64,000 nucleotides of DNA from Crocodylus rhombifer (lineage: Eukaryota > Chordata > Crocodylia > Crocodylidae). The stretch covers positions 62,001 through 126,000 of the forward strand of contig JAVSML010024330.1 in the NCBI GenBank assembly GCA_038503035.1, read 5' to 3'. The position numbers and the translations under genes were made by a program. Positions 34,961 to 46,857 of the stretch are shown piece after piece (the first letter of the stretch is position 1; every line of letters starts with the position of its first letter). Under the pieces are notes generated by a model that saw nothing but the letters and a program-made list of their open reading frames with translations, made no database searches and was not told the DNA's origin.

Positions 34961-35284
34961 TGGGCCTCTTCAGCCTGGAAAAGCACAGGCTCAGGGGCAA
35001 TCTGGTGGCCATGTACAAGTCACAAACTCCACCGCGACCAGTTCAGGCTTGACATAAGGAAGAACTTCTTTACTGTCTGAGCCTCCAAGGTTTGTAATAT
35101 ACTGCTGCCGAAGGTGGTTCAAGCACCCACTTTGAATACCTTCAAGATGCATTTGGGTGTTTATCTTGCTGGGATCCTATGATCCCTGCTGACTTCCTGC
35201 CCCTGGGGCAGGGGGCTGGACTCAATGATCCTTCGGGGTCCCTTCCAGCCCAAGTGCCTATGAAATCTATGAAATCTGAGACAC

Positions 35285-36560
35285 TGCATGGGGCAGAAAG
35301 CAGCATGAAAAAAAAAATTAAGCAATGGGTGAATTAAATGCTATATAGGAGAAGACCACAAAATGTAGGGAAGACAGGTGGGTCCAAGAGCTAAAACTTT
35401 GGCTAATAAGTGAGGGCTGGAGAGCCCAACCCAGTTCACTTCTAGGATCCCCCAAAGGATAGGTTAGGTTAACTATTCGGCCATTTGCTGGTTTGGGTGA
35501 ACCCTGGCCTGACTGTCTTTATCTACTTCCCCTATAAAGTTTATGGACCCTTCAGTCTCTTGTGGACCACTTAAGAGAAAGGAAGGGGAGATGGCTAACA
35601 ATACTCTTCCTGTCCTATGGTTTTCCTTTGGAGAAGGGTACGGACTAGTGGAATAATGTGCTTAGAGAACTCAGCCAAAAGTTTTCCTCCTTTTCCCTCC
35701 TTTTCTTCCAGCTGCTCTGCTATCTGCCAAGAATCCCTAGTGTGGGTCCTCTTCTGCTTCTCCATCAGTACTTTGGAAGCTGTGTGTATGTACTGTTAAG
35801 ATTTTTGCAGACTGAGGAATATACACAAGAGAAGAAAAATAGTTTAAAATCTTAGAAGACATGACTGAAATATCACGAGATTTTAAAGGTATCTTTGTAC
35901 TCTTAATATGTCCTCCTGTCACTTATCAAAGCCCTGTTGCAAAAATGGAACCATGAAGTCTTCTTTAACAAAACAACATGTGAACCCTTTATAATAAAAT
36001 CATAAAGGCCATCATCAATCCCCTTAAAATATAGATTAACCTGTTTTCTTTACATAGTCTAAAAACTGGAATATGTTTCAGGGGATGTCTCTGCAGTATT
36101 CGTTGTAGCAAAACCAAGCTTCCTTGTTTTTCTTTTATTTAAACACATTTCATCGTTCAACAGCCCTGCAGCATGTAACTGATTTATTACATTTTCTTCT
36201 GTATTTTCCACCATAGAGAAGACTTATTAATCTTTCCCTCTACTTGTTTTCCATAAGAAAGGGCTCTCACTTATTAATTTGGTAAGTAAATGAGTTTTGT
36301 ATGCCAAGAAATTAGTCTTCCAAAAGTAAAAACACATTTCGATGTATCATGAAGCTGCAAAACCAAGTGACTAAGAAGGAGTCTTTTTTGTATAATCAAA
36401 TATTGATTAAGCTAACAGAAAGTTTGATAAACAAATTTCGTTAATGGCATACGATTAATTGGTATGTGTGTTTTGCCACATATTTCCCTTTAAAATAGAA
36501 AGTTTATATTTAAAAATAAAGTAACAAACAATTGTAGGTGGAAATTCAAATGGTGTAAAC
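35285..36560. other. AT-rich stretch, nothing supported
   Basis: Short frames around 35617-35922 have no motif. Confidence 0.5.
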
Positions 36561-36577
36561 TTGATGGTCTTTTTCAG

Positions 36578-36811
36578 AACAGGACTCGGGCAAAAAGTAC
36601 AGGATGTTTCGACAGTGGAATGCATGACAACAGGGGGATATTTAGAGGATATTTTTCTAAGACACAAATATTACTATTTTTATGGAGTTAGTGATGATGC
36701 CAGTACTACCTTGGAAAATTCCCTAGCTCGCCTTTCCACTTTGGAAAATCTCTCCAATTCTCTGTATCTGTGGCCAGGATCAAAAGGAATTTTCAATCAG
36801 TTGTTCTGGAG
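36578..36811 (+). CDS. Candidate internal exon, unidentified
   Basis: An open frame of about 100 codons covers this interval. It is preceded by gtctttttcag (acceptor AG at 36576-36577) and followed by gtatgt (donor at 36812). The stretch between is 234 bases, exactly 78 codons, with the same phase (2) at both edges, as for many cassette exons. The peptide includes GQKVQDVSTVECMTTGGYLE, then FLRHKYYYFYG and LYLWPGSKGIFNQLFW. I do not recognise the protein and see no neighbouring exon in the same frame. The acceptor's pyrimidine tract is short. Chance open reading in AT-rich DNA is a real alternative. Confidence 0.25.
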
Positions 36812-37101
36812 GTATGTAAAGATGGACTTTGTGGCATGTCAAGAGCAGCTGGATTCACAGGTATAGTAGCATAATACAGATAATGTCAAGTGAAATCCAC
36901 AATTCTTTCATGATTGATTTGAGGCACATCCCTGTGGGAGTCATGGCCTTTGCAACATATTTTCCTAACATTTGTTCTGCAACATATGTTTTGCGGGTGG
37001 CCAGAAGAAAACTTCATGCACTGTAAATAAATGCCATGAAACACTTAAAGAGGACTATATGTGCAATTGGGAGGCTTCCAGAGTAGTTGAAATAGAATTT
37101 T

Positions 37102-37143
37102 AAAATATTCTGAAGTTTTTAGAAAATATTCTGAAGTTTTTAG
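37102..37143. repeat. 21 bp tandem duplication
   Basis: aaaatattctgaagttttta plus g, 21 bases, is repeated twice without mismatch. Confidence 0.9.
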
Positions 37144-38552
37144 GCTAGAGACTGTACCATAAATGGAACCAACAAAGCAGAGCTTGATACAATGTCTATC
37201 TCAGGCTAAGGCCAAGAAAGAAATTGGCTAGTGCTGAGATTTACCACTGCAGTGGATGTTTCTGGAGTCATTCACAGAACACACAAGAATCGAGATTGCT
37301 GTACGCAGTACCCTTTCCCAGAATTTGGCACACCCCCCTCCTCATCACAGATGCTGTGGTAATAGAGCTTTCAGTTTGGAGATGCTTCCATACTAGACAG
37401 CTTGGGAATTGGGTGGTAGTCCCTCAGTTAAGCTATTTAGTTAGAGCCAGGAAAAGGGTCTTCACAGGTTGCCTACACTAATAAAGGTCATTGTTATTAG
37501 TTCTTTTCATTCACTGTATGCATGCTTATTGAACCCAGTGATCACTATAGATCCTACTGAACTGCCTGATGGGAAATGGGAAAGAGCTGCAGTAGTACTG
37601 GTGGTTTAGCACTTACAGAGCCCTTTATCAGAACTGTTGTTGCTCAAGAAAGAGTATGACTTGTGGTTACCCCTTGCTCCCGCTCAAGGGTTTCTCAAAA
37701 TAGGAAAGCTTTCTGTGCCCATTTAGTCCTCCTCCATGCCCACGTATAACTAGGTACAATGTACCCTCATGTTTACCTGTTCTATTCAGGCTCCTCTATC
37801 CCTCCAACTCCATTGTCTATGAACAGTAGTGCATTAAGTAATGGTACTAGCATCTATCTCATGCGATTGGTTTATCTTATCTTCTTCCAAAGGACAAATT
37901 CGAGTGTTGGATACCCTGCCTTGTTTTCATAGAGGGTTATTTTTGTTTTGTTTTGGGTTTTTTGTTTGTTTTAAAGGTGTATTCTGACATGTGCATTTGC
38001 ATTAGAAAAGGCAGAATGAAGAAGTGCACCTTGAACTTGGAGCAGAAAGTAATGGGGTTTGTGATGTTTTTCAGTTTCTGTGAAAACTCATTTTACTGAC
38101 CTGAACTAGCCATGGGGAAGCTCTTTGCACAAAGGAGGCTCCTTGAGGTTTATTGAATATAATCCTTATTTAGGAGCTTTATACCTTTGTCTCATTTGAC
38201 AAACTAACGCATTCAATTTTTCAAAGTAAATTGACTGCCCATGGAAGTGGCCTCGGCAACAATTTTTTTTCATCTATCTCTGGCCTAAGCACTGTAACCC
38301 AGAGAGACCACATTTTGTCCAAGAGAACATTTCAGTCACCACTCCTTTTCATTCCATTGGCATTATTCTTTGGTCTTCCTACATTTTAGCAAATGTAATG
38401 TTTTATTTTGTCTAGTAAGATTTTAATCTTTTCAAAAAGACTTGCCTTTTTTGAAGTCTCTACACTGAAATCTGCCTGGATATTTCAGTTTATTCTGACT
38501 TAATGAATCAAATTTGTGGTCTTTATACCTAAAAGATGCATATTTATTTATT

Positions 38553-38587
38553 ATTAGCCCAGTGACTTTTGCGGTTGCTGGGCTAAT
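38553..38587. repeat. Short hairpin
   Basis: attagcccag and ctgggctaat are perfect 10-base arms around a 15-base spacer. Confidence 0.7.
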
Positions 38588-39512
38588 TGGCTAAAATTGC
38601 CCTTTTTTGGCTTGTGTAACTGTACATAAAGGAAGCCCCATTGACTTATACATGGTTCTAACCAAGGAAGGAATTCCCACTTAAGCACATGCCTAATTTT
38701 GTAGTAGTTAACTTGACTTTGTGAAGTCCACAAGATGTAAACATATACTTGTATGAGGGCTTTTCTCAACTGAGGTTTAGAAAAGTAAATATTCTTAAGT
38801 TGAAAGGGTATTTCAAAATGGGTCCTTGCTTCCATTTCTTAAGTTTTTAAATATTTATGATACATATTTCTATAAATAATTTAAATTTATTACAAAGCAC
38901 ATATGAAATAGTGGCTTTATCACCTTTTTTTCAGTGGAACCAGTATCCCACATGTTATAGTATGCCCTGGAAAATTTAGAAGAAACAGATCTAAATTTTC
39001 AGACTACATTCTCCAAAACTGATTTCCTTTTCCCACTACCCTCAAGTATAAATATGAACTTTAATAACCAAGTGAAAAACTAATCTCTGTATTCCTTAGT
39101 TCCAGCTGCATTTAATAAACCTTGTACTGCATACAACCCTTCATTATCAGCATTATCTGGACTGATGACTACTATTTTTCTAGTTGCTTCATTATGCAGC
39201 TTCATTTCACAAAGTCAAGGCCCCAGCACTGTATCATATGTAATACAGTACTCCCAGAAGGCTTAGCTCATATATATTATGATATTGCTATGCTTAACAA
39301 TGAGATCCTTATAAAATGTATCAAGGTAACCTGAATTTTTGTGTTGTTTAATTTGATTGTAGGGTCATTTCCTTGGAAGCAAACAGCACTTTCTTATGTA
39401 TTAATAAACTACCTCTTTATGCTCTGGAAGGAAACAATTTTAGAAGTATCTACCGAACAAAGAAGAAACAATGAACCTCAGTTGCCCCAGCATAGTTGTG
39501 AGGTTGCTGTTA

Positions 39513-39809
39513 CTTTGGAGCATTCGCCTTAATGACCAAAAGAGCTTCTAACTTGGGAGACATTTTGGTCAAAGCAGAACTCGGAGTGTAGAGAACTTCA
39601 GCTGTGAAGGGAAATGTGTATGGCACGATTCTGAATGGTTGCACAACAGCTCTTCTTAGGAGTTCTGGAGGGTATAATGCCTCTTGCGACTCTATTCGGA
39701 ATGACATTGTTTTGCACAGCCCAGCACTCAGAGCTGTGCCTTCAAATGCAAAACATGGCATTATTATGAATGTTTTCTCATCTCTTTGTTCTCCTTCCGT
39801 CTCATTGCC
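39513..39809 (-). CDS. Candidate coding fragment on minus strand, unidentified
   Basis: An uninterrupted minus-strand frame of about 99 codons follows cttcag (acceptor-like, at 39810-39815 on the plus strand) and ends in a TAA at 39510-39512 that overlaps a possible GTAAC donor. The composition is protein-like: CFAFEGTALSAGLCKTMSFR, then PPELLRRAVVQPFRIVPYTF and SSALTKMSPKLEALLVIKAN. Several CpGs fall inside it while the surroundings are CpG-poor, which fits coding or recently inserted DNA. The polypyrimidine tract is weak, so it may be a retroposed fragment rather than a live exon. I do not recognise the family. Confidence 0.3.
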
Positions 39810-40417
39810 CTGAAGCGAGTGGTTTTGTTTCATTTCTTATATTCTGTACTAATATCATTGGATTATTGCCACTGTGGGATTTAGTAGTCAGCTCAAGCTG
39901 AACCAGTCATTTTCTAGAAACTTTCTCAATGTACTGAACACCTGATTTTCATTTTTGATGTCCTGAAGAATCAACATACTTGATGAGATGCTACCAGTAT
40001 GCTGATGCCCCTAAAAGTTTTGTCTCTAAACTGGTTTTAAGTCCCATGAAAACTTATTTGATTAAATGCTATCATTATAGTGTCCCCAAAGATTCAGTAC
40101 CTTCAACTAATTTCAAATTTCTGTGCAGCTTTATTTTCATTTTGGCAACATTTCACTGCATAAAATCACTCTCATTTTTCATACAGTAAGCAAAACCACT
40201 AGTCATATAATGATAAAGGTCACCTTTGATCTCCTACAAGAAAAAAAATGGTTTGACTTGATATGAATGTGTGCTTTATCTTAGCTGTAGTCATTTGAAA
40301 AATCAGCACCACATTCATTTTTGCTTCCTCTACCACCACCTAGAGGTGCAGAATAAATTTTTCAGTTCTATCTGTCTTAATTGTCATCACTGGGATGCAA
40401 ATGGTATTTCTATAGAT

Positions 40418-40685
40418 CAGTGATTGTTAACCAAGGTGCCACCCTGGGGGTTGCCAGATCCTTTAAAGGGTGCAAAAAGGTGTGAGGAGATAAGCATATG
40501 AGCTAACAGACAAGTGCAGACTGAGGCTTATCCGTCTTTGGTCAATCCCCCATCCCACTGCCTGACCCCTCTGCAATGAGGTAAGTACAGCGAAATATAA
40601 AATTGGGGTTTTTTTAGTTGGGTGCCACTCAGTTCACAAAGGTTATGAAGGGGTGCCTCAAATCCAAACAAAGTGATACCCAAAA
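40418..40685. mobile_element. Probable hAT-derived fragment
   Basis: The left end CAGTGATTGTTAACCAAGGTG resembles the hAT consensus CAGTGGTTCTCAACCAGGGTG (20-base cores). Interior gggtgccact and aggggtgcctc fit such elements. Flanking 8-mers ctatagat (40410-40417) and ctatagac (40686-40693) match at seven of eight positions. The right terminus does not pair well with the left, so the right edge is uncertain. Confidence 0.5.
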
Positions 40686-40699
40686 CTATAGACCCAAAG

Positions 40700-42340
40700 C
40701 ATTACTGCCATTTGTGGAATAAAACCCCCACAAACTACCCTTAGATGCAGGCTTTGAATTATGGGGATCTTGGGGAGATAAGACCCACCTGTAAGATTTG
40801 AAAATCATAACCTGGGCATTCTCCAATTTTATTAGGGCATCATTATGGGTAGTTCAATTTTTTTTGCAGCCCCTCCCCCAAGAGTTAAATTGTAATTCAA
40901 ACCCTAATTAGATGATGACTTCAGAAACGTACATACACTTTAGCGATATAGGTGAAAACAGTGTGACATGCACACTGTTCTGTACAAATAGCTGTTCTTA
41001 CACAAAATGTGATATAACTGCTCATTGCATATATTTTCACTCAATAATTATGAATTTTAAACTTTTTCAGCACATCTTGATTCCTCTTTGGTGGATAAAA
41101 ATTCTTTTAGATAGGTGACTTTGAATTATTTATGAGGTAAGCATAGGGAAGCTTTTCTTTTCTATCACAAAAATTTTCCACACATCATTTAGCTTATGTG
41201 GTCAAGCCAAGCAATGGCTACATTCATGCTAGGAAGGGATGCATATCCCTAAAGGATATATATAAAGGGTATTCCACACAAAATAATGCACCTCTTCTTG
41301 TGCTTTATTTGGACCACTATGGCATTGGGAAAAGATGGGGTGACAGAACCAGCTAAAAGAAGATTTCCTGAATTCATGCCCCAGACTTGGAGGAAGAACC
41401 TCCTGGATGGCATCTCTACTTAGTGCAGGAGTCCACATTCATCCTTGAACTTTAGAACAACACAGGACCTACTGCTGAAGGTGACTGACTGCCAAAGTTG
41501 AATGTGCTCCTATATGATTTACTAATTTATTTTCTTCTGAATGTATTATGCCTTGGAATAACCAAATTTGAGATCACAGATGGTGCTACATTTTGTTTAT
41601 CTGAATGTAGAGGAGTCATTCAAAGAAATGCATCTGTTCTGTTGTGATGTATAATTTTTAAAAACAAACAAATAAATTGATAATAGCACAATAAAATGTA
41701 ATTACGTAAGTAAACCTCTCATTTTTTAGGTTGTAGCAGGGTCCCATGGTTTGAGGCTACATAGAGAAACAACCATAACATGTTCCCCAAGCTTTATAAT
41801 GCACACTTCATAGAACAAATAATAGAATTTATGAAAAATTAGTGTGCATAAATCCCCCCCAAACATATTTTGGTAACAGATACAGGTCCTACACCTGTTT
41901 CCCATATCTACCTCAGCCAAAAGTCAAAACTGCTGTACTCTACTAAATAGAGGAAGCCAAAGAAATTATGACTCAATCTGCTCTGAAGCATCACACTATT
42001 TTAAGGGTCATCCTGAGTTTGGAGGAGACTGCTGTGTAATGCTCACAACAAAAGACAAAACAACATAAGAAGCTAGATTGCCTTTTCCTATCCACTCCAT
42101 TTGGACTGCCTAGTTCCATTGTCAGCCTCAAGCCTCAATTCATACCTGAACTCACAAGGTTTGTGCCACTCAGCTTCCCACCCATGTATGCACCAGGTGT
42201 TGTGGAAAAGCTTCCCTTACATAGGACACAATTAAGCTGGGGATAATTCAGTCTATAATGATTTTTTAGAAAAATGCCTGTTAAATGAAGAAACACTTTG
42301 TCCACTAATCGTAGTCTAAAAAGTGCAGGTTCACTATGAT
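40700..42340. other. AT-rich stretch, nothing supported
   Basis: No repeat edges or motifs seen. Frames 40912-41118, 41229-41438 and 41726-41920 are short and featureless. Confidence 0.5.
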
Positions 42341-42349
42341 TCTCAGGAG

Positions 42350-42900
42350 AGTGGCAGCATAGGTGGCAGAAAGGGAGAGCTAAAGGAGCTTAGCCCCCAT
42401 GCGAGACAGCAGTAGGGCTGCAAGGCAGCCCAGCCACAGGCTTCCAGTGGCTGCAGCAGAGGTGTGGGGGTGGGGGGGGGGGCAAACGTGCATCTGTGAT
42501 GGAAGGAGTGGGACTGAAGCTGGGGCAGGCACTGCACAACTAGGTCAGGACATGGGACTGATCTGTGAGCAGCTCATCCAGTGGTCACAGCTCCTGCTGC
42601 TACGTGCAACCTGGGAGGCACAGGGTACACGTGCACCCTTGGATCTGCATGGGGCAGGGCAGGCTGCTGCTGGGATGGAGCCAGGGCTGGGCTGGGCTCT
42701 TCCCAGTTGTGGATGCTGGGCTGGGCTGGGCTGGGCTGGGAGGTTAGGGGAGGCTGCAGCCAGNNNNNNNNNNGGTTCCTGCCTGCGCCCTGCTCCCTCC
42801 CTCACCGCTAGGGCCTTGATCTGCCACGGGCCTTCCCCCTCCCCCTGTCCCTTCCCCCACAGACTTATAAGCCCCCTCCCCCATAATTTTTTCTCCCTTT
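42350..42900. repeat. GC-rich low-complexity block
   Basis: Contains an 11-base G run at 42472-42482, a (CTGGG)n run at about 42715-42740, and C-rich sequence after the gap. It is probably the core of an unclassified repeat; I cannot place edges. Frames on both strands run through the gap and are not credible genes. Confidence 0.55.
42764..42773. other. Assembly gap (10 N)
   Basis: Ten unresolved bases just after (CTGGG)n repeats. The true missing length is unknown. Confidence 0.99.
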
Positions 42901-42909
42901 TCCTATGAT

Positions 42910-45365
42910 GTGGCAGTCTAAGCACTGTGTAAAGTACAAATTTCATTCTCTCTTTGGCAGCCATTAACAGGTAGATAAGTGGAAGTGCAAACCTGAAAAC
43001 TAGTATTCTATTTGGGGAGGGAGGAAAAAAAACCCTGAAGCGATCTGAACTTTTCATTTAATTCTCAAAGGAACAAAAAAGTCAAGGCCTTTAAAAATGT
43101 TTCACAAAAGAGCAACCTAATTTGTGTAATGGGGAAACTCACCTGGGATGTGGAAAATGCAGGTCCAAATCTCTATTGAAAAGTCAGGCAGATCAGCGAT
43201 TGCAGCCTGGGAAACTAACGTTCCAAGTGACTATTCTAATAAGCCAGTTGTTGGGATCACTCACCCTATCTTGCCTTTCATGTAATTACATATTCATGGA
43301 AAAAGTGTTTTCTTCCACCTCCAAAAAAAAAGTTTTGTTTCCATCGAAATGCAATTTTTGAAAATCATTTCATCTAAAAAATTGGTAACCAGCTTTAGAA
43401 ACTAGGAGCGAATATTATACCTGATTTAAAATGAAGGTTATGGGACACCTCAGGAAATTATGCTGTAAATAATATAACTGCAGAGCTTGGAACTGTTGTT
43501 CCTGCTGTCTGGAGCAGAAAGAATACAAGTAGATTTATACAAATTAGGTGGAAGCTACAGTGTGGAGAGCCAGTAACCAAACTTATTTTGATTAGTAAAC
43601 TGAACCAACACAGCAAGGAAATGAGAGTGGAAGAATGTGTATGCACCAGCCAGTTGTCATTTTGACAAAGTGACTTTTTTCTCCAGAGGGACACTTTAAA
43701 TTTATAAGTAATCACAGAACAGCCTGGCTGGGACTTGTATTAGATAGCTAAGCATTTGGTGTGCTAAGAAGCAAATCAGGCTTTTCTTTCCATTTCATTG
43801 AATCATCATGGCTGAGAACATCTCACAGTCTTTGCCAACATCTTGATATCTGTGTTTAAAGGATATCAATAGATGGTATGCTGATAATAGTCATTATATC
43901 AGGAGCACAAGTAACAAGTAGAAAGTATTTCACATACAGAAGGATGTGCAGGAAATAGCTTTCCCACACTATCAGATAATAGTATAAAGCTAAGTATGAG
44001 GCACTCAGTTGAAAGCAATGTGATAAAACACACCTGTTTCTAAAGAAAGAACTATAGTTTGAATTTTCGTACCCTCTACAATACGTAAGTTCCTTCCTTA
44101 GTTGTACTATCCCCATTATGTCAGTATTATGGAGTCATAGCAGCTAAGATAATGAAGAGCAACTGTTTTTTATTTCAAATGTCAGTTAATTCAGACTAGC
44201 TCCTAAAGTTAATGTCACATGTCGCTGCAGAAGACCATATATTTGACATGACTGAACTTGGTGGCAGGCCACTACTGTTTTTATTCCCAAACAATTCAGC
44301 ATTTACACTAAACCCTTCCTTCTGTCTGCCAGGGCTATTTATTAATAAGAAGCTTTGCTGTCTGGATGCATTGCAATTACTTTGTGTAAGTTCTAAAGAA
44401 TTAAATTAGATGCTATGAAGCATTATGTCAGCTGAAATGATGCGTTCTGCTTATATCTTAAAAAGGTTTATTTTGTAATGTGTGGCACTGCTCTAAGAAG
44501 TCACTTTGTGAAAATGGCATCAGGAGCTCCATATTACATGGTGACTGAAAGACTCCACATCACATTTGTTTAGGTTACAGGTAAAATAATTTTCTTTCTT
44601 TCTAAGTGACAGCTTTTCAAACTCTGCCTGAGAACTGAAAGTCACCTCATTCTTTCTGTACAGATATTGGGTGCTGAGTCTGACAAACTAAAGGCCTATG
44701 GTGAGATAATAAGAAAGTGCATAGCCATGTCAGCACCTAACCATTCTGAAACATAGTTTCATTTCCCATATGGATATACTTTATACCACATTTATACGAG
44801 AAGTAGTCCCATGCTTGTCACAGTACTTGTTAATGAAACAATCCTATTTTTTAGGCTTGGTAAGGACATTTTTTATACATAGTAAATTTATTTTTGTGCA
44901 TCTCTAGAATTACCAGAGTTTTTGTCTTAAAGCGTAACTATTCTCTGTGATGCCATGTATACTGAAATATAGTAGATATGAGATATGTATTGCTATGTCC
45001 ATTTCTATTGAGGACCAGTAAGTGGTGGTTACCTTCATGAATAACATCTGCAGCATACAGTGGGTATATTTTCTTGAGCAATAAAACCCTTCACATTCTA
45101 GCTCCACATGTGGGATCTACTGATGGGAATCAGAGTTCTATTTGAAAGACAAAGAGAGTACCAAGGTCATATTCTCAGTCTTTGGCTAGAATTCCCACTG
45201 CTATTAATGAGATTCTTTTTCCAGTAGAATTAGAGGGGGATGGCTGTAAAATTAGGAGATGAGTTCCAAGAAATGTAAGTTCTATTTGCCTTACATGTGG
45301 GTCTTTGAAACTCATACAGCAATATAATATTAGTGTTAATACTACTACAGTATTAATCAAGATAT
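42910..45365. other. AT-rich stretch, nothing supported
   Basis: The frame 44212-44409 has an acceptor-like gctgcag before it and a gtaagt near its end, but no recognisable protein. Other frames are featureless. Confidence 0.5.
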
Positions 45366-45799
45366 AGGTTGGGTGTAGATGAAGTAAGGGGCCTGTGTGC
45401 ATGACACTTTAAAGTGGGCTAAATGCTTTTTACTACTTTAATGGTGTTGGTACTTGCATGCCTTGGTAGCATATTGTGCATTAATTCCAGCTGTTGTAGG
45501 AAATCCGGCGGCATAATGCACCTTAAATGACTTGGGGTGCAGCAAACGGAGGAGTTTTAGTTTGATACCCCTACAGCTGCAGAGTGAAGCACTGGGCTCC
45601 GTGCAGCTCTGCGTCTCTGGAGGAAGTCCTGCAGCCAGTCTGGCAGCAGCCCAGGAAGGCAGATTCTGTGATGGGCCAGTAGGGGGTGCTCCTGCACTGA
45701 ACTGCTCACCTCATTGCACTAGACCACCTTCCAGGCTCCAAGTGCCTCCCTGGGGGTGCCTCACATGTGGCCAACCCCCTTCCTGGAGCACACCTGCTA

Positions 45800-46511
45800 G
45801 CCTGGGGGTAACATAGCCACCACCCAGGGTCTGGTGTGATATTGGCTCTGTGCCCCGTGGGAAACACAGGCCTAGTCACCCTTGAGGGTACTTGACCCAC
45901 TTCAAGAACTTGGGGTGCTTCCCTTAGTCTGAAGCATAAATTGTGGTCTCCTTTAGTAAGCCGAACCAAGGGGACCCCAAGACATAAGCTAGACCCACTT
46001 CAAATAAGCTTCCCATGCTAGGTACAAAGCAGAACTTTATTGGTTACAAGAAGTAGATTTGGAATAGGGTACAGGATACAGAAATATCAGATCAATCCCA
46101 AAGAGCAAACTGGCATGGCTGGGTAGCCTTTGATCACGTATCTGAGTTACTGCAAGCCATACATCTAGTTAGATCTCAGGTAGCTTTCTTACAAGTATCA
46201 TCCAGAGGCAGGTGGAGATTCCCTCTGGGGGCAGGCAATTGATTGATCATGAGTTTCAAGAAGAGAGCAAATTTCAGATGGTCCAGCTCTTTTCTCCCTC
46301 TGAGTTTTCATCATGGCTATTGCCCCTCCTCCTGGGCAGTCCTTAACTTATATAGACCTTATGAACTCATTTACCTTGTCCAGTGGAGGCCAGCTCCTGT
46401 TGGCTGTCAGCCAACCAATTTGAAATGCATCACTGGTGTCTGGGTAGACTGGCATTGCTTAGGACAATAGGGAACCTAAGCCCCCTACCCAGGTATGTGA
46501 TGCCAGTCACA
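45800..46511 (-). mobile_element. Probable solo LTR, minus strand
   Basis: On the minus strand the sequence begins tgtgactggcatcac (TG start at 46511). It has a TATA box, ctatataag (46347-46355), and about 310 bases further a polyadenylation signal, AATAAA (46036-46041, in ccaataaagttctgc). This order, U3 start, TATA, then poly(A) signal, fits a retroviral-type LTR of roughly 700 bases. I cannot fix the far (CA) end or find a target duplication, and no internal retroviral genes are present. A promoter-containing segment of another origin is the alternative. Confidence 0.45.
46347..46355 (-). promoter_or_regulatory. TATA box of the probable LTR
   Basis: ctatataag on the minus strand, the only well-placed TATA box in the LTR-like segment. 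The function is inferred from position. Confidence 0.4.
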
Positions 46512-46830
46512 TAGGCAGAGGGAGCAGGTTTCCCCCCTCCCTCAGGAATGTATCCAGCTCAGGTTATCTAAAAAGATGGGATGTCTCCCCTCTGCAGAGC
46601 CCATGTTAACCAAACTGTCACATAGCAGAGATTTTTTGGAGAGAGACAGAGATGGCATTCTGCCACAGGCTCTGCTAAAGAAAAGCAGTGAGCCTGATCT
46701 CTCTCCGCCTCCTCCCTCCCAAGCCTGCCTGCCTGCCTGAGCTGCACAGGGACCCATTGCTTCCCTCTGTGGCTGCAGTGCCCCCCAGAACCTTTTGAGA
46801 TGGGTGCCTGAGGGTGGGTGCCTCTTGGAG

Positions 46831-46857
46831 GAAGGCTGCTGCTGCTGCTGTGCTGCT
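46831..46857. repeat. Short (CTG)n run
   Basis: About eight CTG units with one interruption, within the composite element. It produces glutamine-, alanine- or serine-rich spurious frames. Confidence 0.8.

Larger units (their letters stand above)
31963..35279 (+). mobile_element. Long CR1 LINE with ORF1 and ORF2 remnants
   Basis: At 3.3 kb this is the most complete CR1 here. It opens within the ORF1 esterase domain, continues through the endonuclease and reverse transcriptase of ORF2, and ends with the 3' end ttatcttgctgggatcctat, gcagggggctggactcaatg and a tatgaaatctatgaaatct tail. It directly abuts the tail of a truncated same-subfamily copy. Near 35015 there is an internal deletion: the frame jumps from LVAMYK to a distal CR1 segment. 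A 14-base repeat, gacagaccttatga, is tandemly duplicated near 34914-34942. Confidence 0.93.
36870..39500. other. AT-rich stretch, minor repeats only
   Basis: Apart from the short tandem duplication at 37102 and the hairpin at 38553, nothing is recognised. Frames 37224-37481, 38554-38835 and 39341-39532 lack motifs. Confidence 0.5.

Noticed and set aside
42399..43057. Frames of about 170 codons on both strands
   Set aside because: Both pass through the ten-N gap and low-complexity CTGGG repeats.
44212..44409. Possible exon with gctgcag acceptor and gtaagt donor
   Set aside because: Short, asymmetric phases, no recognisable protein and no CpG or compositional support. Kept only as a weak note.
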